Below the pieces are notes generated by a model that was not told the DNA's origin, ran no database searches, and was given only the letters and a program-made list of their open reading frames with translations. Below are positions 1 through 8,084 of a stretch of 64,000 nt of DNA, one piece after another. Position numbers and translations under genes: made by a program. Source of the DNA: Acinetobacter sp. WC-141 (GTDB lineage: Bacteria; Pseudomonadota; Gammaproteobacteria; Pseudomonadales; Moraxellaceae). Where the stretch lies: NCBI RefSeq assembly GCF_000313935.1, contig NZ_AMSS01000054.1, forward strand, positions 1-64,000. The letters are read 5' to 3'. Positions within the stretch are counted from its first letter, which is position 1. The number at the start of each line of letters is the position of its first letter.

Positions 1-72
1 ATAACTCATTGAGATGTGTCATAGTATTCGTCGTTAGAAAACAATTATTGTGACATTATTTCAATGAGTTAT
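1..72. repeat. 12-bp inverted repeat at window edge
   Basis: ATAACTCATTGA at 1-12 is exactly inverted as TCAATGAGTTAT at 61-72, and weaker similarity (a TGTCA word) continues inward in both arms. The repeat lies upstream of the DUF805 gene at 175. It could be an operator dyad or a structured end of the neighbouring transcript. The left context is outside the window, so nothing more can be said. Confidence 0.4.
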
Positions 73-174
73 CTATTTTTGTCGTGTACAGAGATAATTT
101 TTTCAAGATTTGATGGTTTTGATCATCAACAAAGATTATTTTGTCTCTCATACGCAACACAGGAATAAAATAAT

Positions 175-750
175 ATGTTTGCCCAAACAAACTCTTCACG
201 CCCACCCCAGCTCCCTTTTAAAGATAGTCCTTTTTCGATTCATGGGCGTTTTAATCGTATGAGCTATTTAGGTGGATATGGACTGATTTATTTAGTTACC
301 CTCGTGGGCTATTTCATTTTGGCCTCATTTCTTGGAAGTTATCAGCTTTCAAGCAATCTATTTGATTTTGAGTTTTATAGCTCTCTTTCTGGTCCTAGCG
401 CTTTAGTGGTCTGGGCTTTCTCACTGTTTTTAATTTATTTAAATATTGTTCTCGTTGTTCGACGTCTGCACGATTTAAATAAGAGTGGGTGGATGGGGTT
501 ACTGTTGTTCATTCCGGTTGTTCAGTTCTTTTTTATGATTTATTTACTGCTTGCTTCAGGTACAGCCGGTCCAAACGACTACGGTCCTGTTCGACCATCA
601 ACGTTTATAGAAAAACTCATGGCTTGGCTTATTTTAGTGGCTATTTTAGTTAGTCTCATTTCAACAGCCGGAATTTTTTATTATTTCTCAGGGACTGATA
701 CCCTAGAAACACCGACACAAATCTTACAAAAAGGAACGGAATACTTTTAA
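175..750 (+). CDS. DUF805 family inner-membrane protein
   Basis: This 191-residue integral membrane protein has the DUF805 hallmarks: an N-terminal GRFNRMSY segment, a central RRLHDLNKSGW motif with glycine-rich hydrophobic stretch, and a GTAGPNDYG motif after the third hydrophobic segment. About four transmembrane helices are visible (near residues 32-55, 75-95, 105-127 and 148-172). The last helix is an extension beyond the usual DUF805 core. The family has no established biochemical function. The ATG at 175 is preceded by AGGAATAAAATAAT, an acceptable ribosome binding site. The gene seems to be a single transcription unit, with hairpins following at 781-850. Confidence 0.85.
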   Translation: MFAQTNSSRPPQLPFKDSPFSIHGRFNRMSYLGGYGLIYLVTLVGYFILASFLGSYQLSSNLFDFEFYSSLSGPSALVVWAFSLFLIYLNIVLVVRRLHDLNKSGWMGLLLFIPVVQFFFMIYLLLASGTAGPNDYGPVRPSTFIEKLMAWLILVAILVSLISTAGIFYYFSGTDTLETPTQILQKGTEYF

Positions 751-780
751 TTAAAAAACACTTTATTATTCAGATGAACT

Positions 781-850
781 CATTATAGTAGGCGCACATT
801 TTATCTCCTACTATGATGAAAGCTGAAAATCGCTTTCATATTTTTTTTTA
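781..850 (+). terminator. Tandem hairpins and U-tract before mscS
   Basis: Hairpin 1 pairs CATTATAGTAGG (781-792) with CCTACTATGATG (807-818), with one G-U. Hairpin 2 pairs ATGAAAGC (816-823) with GCTTTCAT (832-839) and is followed by nine T (841-849). The second is a standard intrinsic terminator for the DUF805 gene. The two stems share 816-818, so they compete slightly. The T-tract ends only 14 bases before the likely mscS start, so this may also be an attenuator. Confidence 0.65.
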
Positions 851-863
851 ATTGAGACTTGTC

Positions 864-1844
864 GTGGCTGATGAACAAAAATCCTTAACGGATGTCGCAA
901 AAAATACTGGCGAACTTTTACAAGAAGCAGGCACTAAAACCACTCAAACGGTTTTAGCCCATACTGAAAAGTATCATGATGCCTATACCACTATCGACAA
1001 AATCGTGGATAGCTTCTGGGAACGTGTGCCTTATATTTGTATTGCGATTATCGTTTTTATTATTTTTTGGCTATTGACCAAATTATTTAAGTTCTTTGTT
1101 CGTAAAACATTGGAAAACCGCTCTTATACGCGTCAAAACCTAGTTTTGGTGTTAAACCGTGTAGGCAGCACAGCGATTTTATTCTTTGGTTTCTTAATTG
1201 CTTTAGTGATCTCGATTCCGGGGTTTACGCCAGGGCAACTCATGAGTGCACTTGGAATTGGTTCTGTCGCAATTGGTTTCGCATTCAAAGATATCTTTCA
1301 GAACTTACTGTCAGGTATTTTAATTTTATTAAGCGAACCATTCCGTATTGGCGATTCCATTGTTGTAAATTCGCTTGAAGGAACTGTTGAAGATATTCAA
1401 ATTCGTGCAACATTCTTACGCTCACCAGATGGCCGTCGCATTGTTATTCCAAACGCAACTGTTTATACGAGTGCCTTAACTGTAAATACAGCTTATCAAC
1501 AACGTCGCTGTGAGTTTGTAGTCGGAATTGGATATGACGATGACGAACAAAAAGCCAAGCAGATTATTTTAGATATTCTTAACAATGACCGAAATGTACT
1601 TAGTCAGCCAGCCTTCTCCGTTAACGTAACAGCGTTAGCGGACTTCTCGGTTAACTTGACTGTACGCTGGTGGGTTGATACGACTGAAACTGATATTTCG
1701 TCATCTACGAGTACCATTCAAGCTCAGGTCAAACAAGCTTTTAATGCGAACGGAATTAATATTCCTTACCCAATTCAGGAATTAAAAATGGCCGCAAATC
1801 AGCCACTTTTAAACCCTGAAGCATCAACTAAAGAGACGACCTAA
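864..1844 (+). CDS. MscS-type small-conductance mechanosensitive channel
   Basis: The protein (about 326 aa) opens under membrane tension to release solutes during osmotic downshock. It has an amphipathic N-terminal region (to about residue 50), hydrophobic helices near 55-80 and 100-120, and the pore helix ALGIGSVAIGFAFKD. The MscS beta domain follows (FRIGDSIVVNSLEGTVEDIQIRAT is split over the canonical GDxI and GxVExI positions), then a soluble alpha/beta domain. I prefer the GTG at 864 because it follows TTGAGACTTGTC; an in-frame TTG at 852 is possible and a stop (849-851) excludes longer starts. The 3' end converges on and overlaps rsmE by 21 bases. The paralogue type cannot be assigned exactly. 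Confidence 0.88.
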   Translation: MADEQKSLTDVAKNTGELLQEAGTKTTQTVLAHTEKYHDAYTTIDKIVDSFWERVPYICIAIIVFIIFWLLTKLFKFFVRKTLENRSYTRQNLVLVLNRVGSTAILFFGFLIALVISIPGFTPGQLMSALGIGSVAIGFAFKDIFQNLLSGILILLSEPFRIGDSIVVNSLEGTVEDIQIRATFLRSPDGRRIVIPNATVYTSALTVNTAYQQRRCEFVVGIGYDDDEQKAKQIILDILNNDRNVLSQPAFSVNVTALADFSVNLTVRWWVDTTETDISSSTSTIQAQVKQAFNANGINIPYPIQELKMAANQPLLNPEASTKETT

Positions 1845-2531
1845 AATATAAGAAATAGACGTTTCAGTTCTTAAAATACGGTTGCCTAAGCTCACAGCTT
1901 GGCAGCCGTTTTTTGTGAGCAAATCAACCTCATAGGGAATGAAACCGCCTTCGGGACCCACGACTACACTACAAGTATGTGGAATATTAACAGGCATGCT
2001 CTGCTCAGCATAAGGATGAGCCACATAGGCGGGTATTTCTTTCGAAATTAAGCTGGGTAGGACATCTTCAACAAAAGGTTTAAAGCGTTTGTACATGTGA
2101 ATTTCAGGAACAATCGTGTCGCCTGCTTGTTCAAGACCCAAAGTCACATAGTTGTCGAGTTGTTGCAAAAATGGAGTTTGCCAATAACTTTTATCTACGC
2201 GGTAGCTATGAATTAGACTAATTTTTTCAACACCTAAAGTCACACTATCCATAATTAAACGGCGTAAAACTTTGGGCCTTGGTAAAGCCACAATTAAATG
2301 AACCGGAAGTTTTGCAGGTACGGCTTCTTCATTAATCGGACGTACACAAACCTCTTGCTCATTAATTGAGACAATTTCAGTGATATAACGTGCGCCGTTG
2401 CGAATGCCGACTTTTAGATTTTGACCAACCGTAATATCAAGATGTTCACGCAAATGCTGTAATTGGCGCTTAGAGTGAATGGACCATATATCTGAATGGA
2501 TATCTTCAGGCTCTAATAAAACAATATTCAT
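1824..2531 (-). CDS. rsmE: 16S rRNA m3U1498 methyltransferase
   Basis: RsmE uses S-adenosylmethionine to methylate N3 of U1498 in 16S rRNA, in assembled 30S subunits. The 235-residue protein has the N-terminal PUA-like domain and a SPOUT methyltransferase domain. The SAM-binding knot is visible as VVVGPEGGF (about residues 189-197) and SLGNRILRTETS (about 214-225), both typical of this family. Length is normal. Its ATG overlaps the waaA stop as ATGA, so the two are translationally coupled and transcribed from upstream of waaA. Its 3' coding part contains the terminator of the convergent mscS gene. Confidence 0.95.
   Translation of the reverse strand: MNIVLLEPEDIHSDIWSIHSKRQLQHLREHLDITVGQNLKVGIRNGARYITEIVSINEQEVCVRPINEEAVPAKLPVHLIVALPRPKVLRRLIMDSVTLGVEKISLIHSYRVDKSYWQTPFLQQLDNYVTLGLEQAGDTIVPEIHMYKRFKPFVEDVLPSLISKEIPAYVAHPYAEQSMPVNIPHTCSVVVGPEGGFIPYEVDLLTKNGCQAVSLGNRILRTETSISYILGRLFS
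1878..1914 (+). terminator. mscS terminator inside rsmE coding sequence
   Basis: ACGGTTGCC-T-AAGC (from 1878) pairs with GCTTGGCAGCCGT (1897-1909), with one G-U and one bulge, followed by a T-run to 1914 on the plus strand. It is 34 bases after the mscS stop and lies within the conserved knot codons of rsmE on the other strand. Confidence 0.75.
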
Positions 2532-3820
2532 GTTTTGTCGGCCAAATACCGATTAATTACACCAATATGTTTTTGCAATGAACCTTGATTACGTTGTAAG
2601 ACTTTATGCGCTTGCTCTACCACTTGTTGGGCCTGATCAGGTTCAGCTAAACATGCCATCCAGATTGCCACAACTTGCTCAGCGTCTTGGGCAATGAGTA
2701 CCCCATTTTCATCAATGAATTCATCGACAATGGTTTGGAAATTAAAATAACGAGGTCCAATTACGGTCGGTACATTCAAAACCATAGGCTCTAAAATGTT
2801 ATGTCCACCACCCGGTTCATTTAAAGACCCCCCCACAAAACACACCTGACTTAAGGCGTACCACAACCAAAGCTCCCCCATACTATCGGCCAGATAAACC
2901 TGGGTACTCGTATGAATACTTTGGTTCAAGCTTCTACGGTGAGTAATTAAATCTAGGTTTTGGCAAATTTCAAATACTTCGTCAAAACGTTCAGGATGTC
3001 GAGGTACGACAATACAAACTAAATCTGGTTCTGACTTTAAATAAGGTGCCAGCGCTTCTAAAATTTGTTGTTCTTCGGGTGCATGTGTACTGGCAATGGT
3101 CAGGACTTTACGCTGCCCCAAATACCATAAATCATGTAATTTGGCTGCCTGATTTATAAATACTTCTGGTGCGTGAATATCAAATTTAATATTTCCAACC
3201 ACCTGACTTTTGTGTTGATCTAAGCCAAGTTCGACATAACGTTGGCGAGTAGCATTATCTTGTGCCAAAACCCAGTCGATTTTTTCCAACATTCCTGCTG
3301 TTAGACCTGCAACTCGGCTATAACCTTTAGCTGATTTTTCTGATAACCGCGCATTTAACAATAAACAAGGAACTTGTTGTAGCTTGGCTTGATCAATTAA
3401 ATTTGGCCAAAGTTCAGTCTCGACCAATGCTAAAAGTTTTGGCTGATATAAATCAAAAAACTGTTTTAAAAGATGCTTTTGGTCAACAGGCAAATAAACT
3501 GCTTGAAATAAATCTAAATACGGCGCTTTTAAAAATAATGATTTGGCTCGCGCCTGCCCAGTTTTAGTTGTATTAGTAACTAGTACAGGTTGACCGAGTT
3601 TAAGATAATGCTCGATTAAAGGCTGCGCAGCATTGGTTTCTCCAACCGAAACAGCATGGAACCAAATTGCTCTCACATTTTTCGGAGATTCAAACGGCCC
3701 AAATCTTTCAAGACATTCCTGATGATATAATTCCTGGCTTTCTGCACGTTTTTTTATCCGCCAGTGGTAAAAAGGTTTTAATAAATGGAGTGCGGTGTTG
3801 TACCAAAAAGGGGTCGCCAA
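2528..3820 (-). CDS. waaA: 3-deoxy-D-manno-octulosonic acid (Kdo) transferase
   Basis: WaaA adds Kdo from CMP-Kdo to lipid IVA at the inner membrane, the first step of lipo-oligosaccharide core assembly. The 430-residue protein has an N-terminal membrane-anchor region and the conserved segment FHAVSVGET (about residues 54-62). It also has the GT-B Rossmann half with IASTHAPEEQ and VPRHPERF, and the donor-site segment GGSLNEPGGGHNILEP. All are family signatures, and length matches. It is the first gene of a waaA-rsmE pair joined by an ATGA overlap. The ATG at 3820 aligns with the usual N-terminus. Confidence 0.95.
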   Translation of the reverse strand: MATPFWYNTALHLLKPFYHWRIKKRAESQELYHQECLERFGPFESPKNVRAIWFHAVSVGETNAAQPLIEHYLKLGQPVLVTNTTKTGQARAKSLFLKAPYLDLFQAVYLPVDQKHLLKQFFDLYQPKLLALVETELWPNLIDQAKLQQVPCLLLNARLSEKSAKGYSRVAGLTAGMLEKIDWVLAQDNATRQRYVELGLDQHKSQVVGNIKFDIHAPEVFINQAAKLHDLWYLGQRKVLTIASTHAPEEQQILEALAPYLKSEPDLVCIVVPRHPERFDEVFEICQNLDLITHRRSLNQSIHTSTQVYLADSMGELWLWYALSQVCFVGGSLNEPGGGHNILEPMVLNVPTVIGPRYFNFQTIVDEFIDENGVLIAQDAEQVVAIWMACLAEPDQAQQVVEQAHKVLQRNQGSLQKHIGVINRYLADKT

Positions 3821-3879
3821 GCGGTTTGCCTCAAATAGTCAAAGTTTAAAACTGGGGAAAATATAACATAGATAGAAAA

Positions 3880-3913
3880 AATGGCAGAGTTTCGATACCT
3901 AAACTCTACCATT
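3880..3913 (-). terminator. Terminator after Old Yellow Enzyme gene
   Basis: AATGGCAGAGTTT (3880-3892) and AAACTCTACCATT (3901-3913) form a 13-bp stem with one G-U and an 8-base loop. On the minus strand it is followed by TTTTTTC, so it terminates transcription from the 3978-5036 gene before waaA. Confidence 0.7.
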
Positions 3914-3977
3914 ACAAGAAAAGCGATTTACTGAGCCCATAAATCAAATAGGTCAGTAATTCTTAATTTCAAAAAAT

Positions 3978-5036
3978 TTATGAAGCTTCTAGCGTTGGAT
4001 AGTCTGTATAACCTTCCGCGCCTTTCGCATATAAAGTGGTTGGTTGAAGTTCATTTAAAGGTAAGTCTTGCTCTAAACGCTGTAAAAGATCTGGGTTGGC
4101 AATATATGCTTTACCAAAAGATACTGCATCAGCTTCACCATCACGCAAGATACGTTTTGCTGATTCTGGTGTTAGGTTTTCGTTGGCAATCCATACACCA
4201 TTAAATTTTTCGCGAAGTTTTGGACTAATGCTGTCAGCAGCTGCATATTCACGAGAGAAAACGAAAGCAACATTACGCTGGTTAAGCTGTTCAATAACAT
4301 AACCAAAAGTTGCTAATGGGTTTTCATCCCCCATATCGTGCGAATCACCACGCGGTGCAATATGTACACCTACTCGGCCAGCACCCCACACTTCAATAAA
4401 TGCATCAACCACTTCTAATAATAAACGTGCACGGTTCTCAACAGGACCACCGTATTCGTCATCACGTTGATTCGTATTACTTTGAAGGAACTGGTCAATT
4501 AAATAACCATTCGCTGCATGTAATTCAACACCATCAAAACCCGCCACTTTAGCTAGTTCTGCTGAATGTTTATATTGAGCAACAACTTCTTGAATCTCTT
4601 CTAATGAAAGTGCGCGCGGTTTTACATACGGACGTTTAGGACGTAATAAACTCACCTCACCCGCAGGTTGAATTGCACTTGGCGCAACAGGAATATCACC
4701 ATCCAAAAGATCGGGATGTGAAATACGGCCGACATGCCAAAGTTGAGCTACAATTTTTGAACCTTGAGCATGAACTGCCTCAATAATTTTATTCCAAGCT
4801 TGTGCTTGCTCTTGTGACCATAATCCTGGAGTCTCTGCATAACCCACAGTTTTTGAACCAATTACTGTTGCTTCAGTCAAAATAAGACCAGCATTTGCAC
4901 GCTGTTGATAATATTCAACCATTAAATCATTCGGTACTCGGCTTTCACCACTACGCGCACGCGTTAATGGAGCCATTACCAATCGATTTTTGATTTCAAA
5001 ATCACCAACCGTTAAAGGAGTATTGAGTTCAGCCAT
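3978..5036 (-). CDS. Old Yellow Enzyme-type alkene reductase (NemA-like)
   Basis: This 352-residue flavoprotein belongs to the OYE family of FMN-dependent, NAD(P)H-using reductases that reduce activated alkenes, quinones, N-ethylmaleimide or nitro-esters in the cytoplasm. The TIM barrel is complete. The substrate-anion pair is H173 and N176 in ELHAANGYL, followed by DQFLQSNTNQRDDEYGG, which is the NemA/GTN-reductase signature. A further flavin segment, AQLWHVGRISHPD, sits at 97-109. It lies 27 bases downstream of an ArsR-family regulator on the same strand, so electrophile- or metal-responsive co-regulation is likely. The exact substrate is unknown. Confidence 0.92.
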   Translation of the reverse strand: MAELNTPLTVGDFEIKNRLVMAPLTRARSGESRVPNDLMVEYYQQRANAGLILTEATVIGSKTVGYAETPGLWSQEQAQAWNKIIEAVHAQGSKIVAQLWHVGRISHPDLLDGDIPVAPSAIQPAGEVSLLRPKRPYVKPRALSLEEIQEVVAQYKHSAELAKVAGFDGVELHAANGYLIDQFLQSNTNQRDDEYGGPVENRARLLLEVVDAFIEVWGAGRVGVHIAPRGDSHDMGDENPLATFGYVIEQLNQRNVAFVFSREYAAADSISPKLREKFNGVWIANENLTPESAKRILRDGEADAVSFGKAYIANPDLLQRLEQDLPLNELQPTTLYAKGAEGYTDYPTLEAS

Positions 5037-5063
5037 AGTCGCCTCGACTTACACTTTAAATCG

Positions 5064-5366
5064 TTAAAGTGTTTGTTTTAAATGTTCGATATATTGCTGA
5101 ATCAAAGCTTCGTTACGTGAAAAATAAGACCATTGACCATATTTTTGGACCTGAATAAGCCCCGCCTGTTGTAAAACAGACAAATGATTCGACATTGTAG
5201 ACTGTGCTACTTTGCCCAAACGTTCAATATGACCTGCACAAACACCCTTCTCAAAACTACCACCACATTCTTCCACCGGTAAATAATGTGCAGGTTCTTT
5301 TAACCATTGCAAAATTTGCCGACGTAGCGGATTGGAAAGGGCTTTGCTAATTGCATCAATATCCAT
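5064..5366 (-). CDS. ArsR/SmtB-family transcriptional regulator
   Basis: The 100-residue protein is a winged helix-turn-helix repressor: LSNPLRRQILQWL near 10-22, and the recognition helix region VAQSTMSNHLSVLQQAGLI near 53-71, followed by the wing GQWSYFS. It has two cysteines, C34 and C43, in an insert between helices (VEECGGSFEKGVC). There is no classic ELCVCDL metal site, so a thiol or electrophile sensor is as likely as a metal sensor. It is the promoter-proximal gene of an operon with the OYE reductase. Its own upstream region carries several palindromes, consistent with autoregulation. The ligand is inferred only. Confidence 0.9.
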   Translation of the reverse strand: MDIDAISKALSNPLRRQILQWLKEPAHYLPVEECGGSFEKGVCAGHIERLGKVAQSTMSNHLSVLQQAGLIQVQKYGQWSYFSRNEALIQQYIEHLKQTL

Positions 5367-5388
5367 AGGCTCAACACGTCTTTTAAAC

Positions 5389-5404
5389 GAACAAAGCTTT
5401 GTTC
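5389..5404. promoter_or_regulatory. Perfect 16-bp palindrome upstream of arsR-type gene
   Basis: GAACAAAGCTTTGTTC is a perfect palindrome centred 30 bases upstream of the regulator start codon. Its position fits an autorepression operator overlapping the promoter or the transcript start. Which protein binds is inferred. Confidence 0.55.
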
Positions 5405-5421
5405 AACATTTCGAAAACATA

Positions 5422-5496
5422 ATATCGCATTTTTACGATATTCATATCTATTTTTTTCGATATTCATATCGCATTTTTTCGATTAACATTCGAATG
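5422..5496. promoter_or_regulatory. Dyad array (CGATATTCATATC repeats) upstream of arsR-OYE operon
   Basis: CGATATTCATATC occurs at 5436-5448 and again at 5458-5470, exactly 22 bp apart (two helical turns). The second copy is extended to the dyad CGATAT-TC-ATATCG. A further ATATCG lies at 5422, and CATTCGAATG (5487-5496) is a separate 10-bp palindrome. ArsR proteins bind AT-rich imperfect dyads, so this looks like cooperative operator DNA. The intergenic stretch 5367-5587 otherwise shows no gene. Confidence 0.5.
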
Positions 5497-5587
5497 CTGA
5501 ACTGCTTTGCCGTTTTAATCGCTAAAAATCCAAGAGTTCTACATATTCATAGATGAACTGTATTTAAACTAAAAGTTCAGCAGACTC

Positions 5588-6683
5588 TTATAAACCTTGT
5601 TTTAAACTCGCTTCGATAAAGCGATCAAGGTCACCATCAAGAACAGCACCCGTATTAGAGTTTTCAACACCCGTACGTAAATCTTTAATACGCGAATCAT
5701 CTAATACATATGAACGAATTTGGCTTCCCCAACCAATATCAGACTTCGAGTCTTCTAGGGCTTGAGCCGCTTCATTACGTTTTTGCATTTCCAACTCATA
5801 TAAACGTGCACGCAATTGTTTCCATGCATGGTCACGGTTCGCATGTTGTGAACGTTGGTTCTGACATGCCACCACAATACCCGTTGGAATGTGAGTCAAA
5901 CGTACTGCCGAGTCGGTTTTGTTAATATGCTGACCACCTGCCCCAGATGCACGGTAAGTATCTGTACGAACATCAGAAGGATTAATATCAATTTCAATAT
6001 TGTCATCAACTTCTGGGGAAATAAACACTGCCGAGAACGAAGTATGACGACGGTTACCACTGTCAAATGGTGATTTACGAACTAAACGGTGTACACCTGA
6101 TTCAGTACGTAACCAACCGTAGGCATATTCACCTTCAACACGAATCGTTGCAGACTTAATACCCGCTACGTCGCCATCAGATACTTCCATGAGCTCTGCT
6201 TTGAAACCATGGCGTTCAATCCAGCGCATGTACATACGTAATAGCATAGACGCCCAATCTTGTGCTTCAGTACCGCCTGAACCTGATTGAATCTCGACAT
6301 AGCAAGGATTCGGATCCATTGGGTTACTAAACATACGACGGAATTCAAGTTTTGCCAATTCTTCTTCAGCAGCCCCAAGTTCAGATTGAACATCTTCAAG
6401 CAAACTTTCATCATCGGCTTCTACAGCCAAATCTAACATCGCTTTTGCATCTTCAAGTTGTGTTGACAACCCATCCAATACATTAATAACGTTTTCTAGT
6501 TCGCCCTTTTCTTTCGCCATTGCCTGAGCGTGGCTTTGATCATTCCAAATCGCAGGGTCTTCTAACTCACGTAAAACTTCTTCTAAACGCTCTTTTTTCA
6601 GATCGTAGTCAAAGATACCCCCGTAGTGTTTGGCTACGATCAGTTAAGTCTTTCAATTGGTTTAGATAAGGATTAATTTCCAC
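5588..6683 (-). CDS. prfB: Peptide chain release factor 2, programmed +1 frameshift
   Basis: RF2 terminates translation at UGA and UAA. The gene is read in two parts: 24 codons from GTG at 6683 to 6612, then, after a +1 shift that skips the T at 6611, codons from 6610 to 5588, giving 364 aa. The zero frame reads [13 protein letters not shown]...TLRGYL then TGA. Codon-recognition motif SPF and catalytic GGQ are both present ([19 protein letters not shown]). The residue corresponding to E. coli K-12 Thr246 is Ala, the more active form. The GTG start is preceded by GGGA at good spacing. A downstream in-frame ATG at 6520 would remove the N-terminal domain and is not the real start. Confidence 0.96.
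6609..6623 (-). other. RF2 programmed frameshift site
   Basis: On the minus strand the sequence is CGGGGGTATCTTTGAC: a Shine-Dalgarno-like GGGGG, then the slippery CTT before in-frame TGA followed by C. This is the canonical autoregulatory site. When RF2 is scarce, ribosomes pause at UGA and shift +1 into the long frame. Confidence 0.95.
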
Positions 6684-6891
6684 GCGAGTGTTCCCATAAA
6701 AGCAGATAAACAGTCAATTATTTTAGCATAGCTTGCCATACTCAAACAAAAGCTCTCAAACATATTGATTTTCAATATCTCATTAATGAAAAATAAATAT
6801 AATATTATTGATTTACCCATTAAAAATGTATTAAAATTAACAACTTAAATCTTAATAACTTTATAACATATATTACTCTAGAGCTTTATTC

Positions 6892-7749
6892 ATGAAAAAA
6901 TCAAAATTTTTGTTTGCACTTGTCACAACTGTATGTGCTTTCAACGCAAATGCCTATCAAACTGAAGTTGGTACAATGTACGAATTTACAGATATGGATG
7001 GTGGAGAAAATAATAGCTTCGGGATTAACGGTAAATATTATTTTAATCCTGTGGAAGCAAAAACTTTTCCTTTAGCTGAAGCTGCTTTTTTAAATAAATC
7101 TTCAAATATTGGACTAGGATATGCATATAGCAAACTAGAAGATGATGAAGACTCTGGAAAACTCGAATTTAGTTCTGTAGGCATTACAGGTGAATACTTT
7201 ATTCCAAATACCCCACTTTATTTATCAGGAGCATTTAACCGCACAAAAACCGAAGTCTCTGCAAATGATTTTGGTTCGGTTGATGATAGCGGCAACGGCT
7301 ATGCTGTAGAGGTCGGCTTCCTACCAACAGATGGCTTATTGTTGGCCGCTGGTGTAACAGATTTATCTGAAAGTTTTGATCCAATACAAGCAGCTAAATA
7401 TGGCTTTATTACTTCAATCACAAATGCTACAGCTGTAACTGGTGAAGATGATGACACAGCCGTAACTTTACGTGCCAAGTATATTACTCAAATTTCAGGT
7501 TTTTATACTAATTTTGAAGGACAAACTTATATTGGTGATGAAACCACTTATCGTTTAGGCGCAGATCTTTATCTTGATCCTACTTTAAGTATTGGAGCAT
7601 CTTTTGCAGATTCAACAGCAGAAGATTCTGATGCAATTTTTAGTGTCCGTGCACAGAAATTCTTCACACCTCAAGTAGCAGTAGGTTTAACTTATACAAC
7701 TGTTGATGATGCTAACTCTTTTGGTATTAATGGAACATTCCGCTTCTAA
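6892..7749 (+). CDS. Small outer-membrane porin (putative porin family), copy 1
   Basis: A 285-residue protein with a clear signal peptide (residues 1-21, ending ANA before YQTEVG), alternating beta-strand character and a C-terminal aromatic residue (FGINGTFRF), the mark of outer-membrane beta-barrels. It is a paralogue of the gene at 8085: both begin YQ(T/A)EVG and share FG(I/V)(N/D)G(K/T)YYFNPV and PLAEAAFL with following SN. It is longer, with an acidic insertion near residues 160-190. The upstream region (6684-6891) is extremely AT-rich and the gene is monocistronic. Substrate unknown. Confidence 0.85.
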   Translation: MKKSKFLFALVTTVCAFNANAYQTEVGTMYEFTDMDGGENNSFGINGKYYFNPVEAKTFPLAEAAFLNKSSNIGLGYAYSKLEDDEDSGKLEFSSVGITGEYFIPNTPLYLSGAFNRTKTEVSANDFGSVDDSGNGYAVEVGFLPTDGLLLAAGVTDLSESFDPIQAAKYGFITSITNATAVTGEDDDTAVTLRAKYITQISGFYTNFEGQTYIGDETTYRLGADLYLDPTLSIGASFADSTAEDSDAIFSVRAQKFFTPQVAVGLTYTTVDDANSFGINGTFRF

Positions 7750-7777
7750 TCCATAAGTATTTATTATTAAAAATATG

Positions 7778-7809
7778 AATGCTCAAGGGAATTTTCCTTG
7801 GGCATTTTT
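7778..7809 (+). terminator. Terminator of porin copy 1
   Basis: AATGCTCAAGG pairs with CCTTGGGCATT (one G-U), followed by TTT, 28 bases after the stop codon. Confidence 0.8.
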
Positions 7810-8004
7810 CAGTTCACTTTAAGCTTAACCAGTAACATCCTCATACAAAATTGGGTACTTTTACAGCATTTTTTATGATCTACACAAAATCTCCTCAATT
7901 TTAATAAAATAAAACATTCTATTTTTATATTTTAAAATCAAATATTTAAGTTAAACATATTTACAAAAAAAGCACATAGTTACAGTATGGTTACTTGTAC
8001 AAGA

Positions 8005-8032
8005 TTGACGCTACCCGATTTTCCTCTAGACT
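8005..8032 (+). promoter_or_regulatory. Sigma-70 type promoter of porin copy 2
   Basis: TTGACG (8005-8010), a 16-base spacer, then TAGACT (8027-8032). The leader of about 45 bases ends in a strong AGAGGGGAGAG ribosome binding site, fitting an abundant outer-membrane protein. Confidence 0.6.
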
Positions 8033-8084
8033 AAAAGTTGTAACAAAACATTTATAAAATCGCTTTTTAGAGGGGAGAGATTCC

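Larger units (their letters stand above)
7750..8084 (+). other. Intergenic region between the two porin genes
   Basis: This 335-base gap holds the terminator of the first porin gene (7778-7809), AT-rich DNA without an ORF, and the promoter and leader of the second porin gene (from 8005). I see no further gene or conserved RNA in it. Confidence 0.6.

Noticed and set aside
5855..6073. Small plus-strand frames within prfB
   Set aside because: Shadows of a certain gene; no initiation signal.
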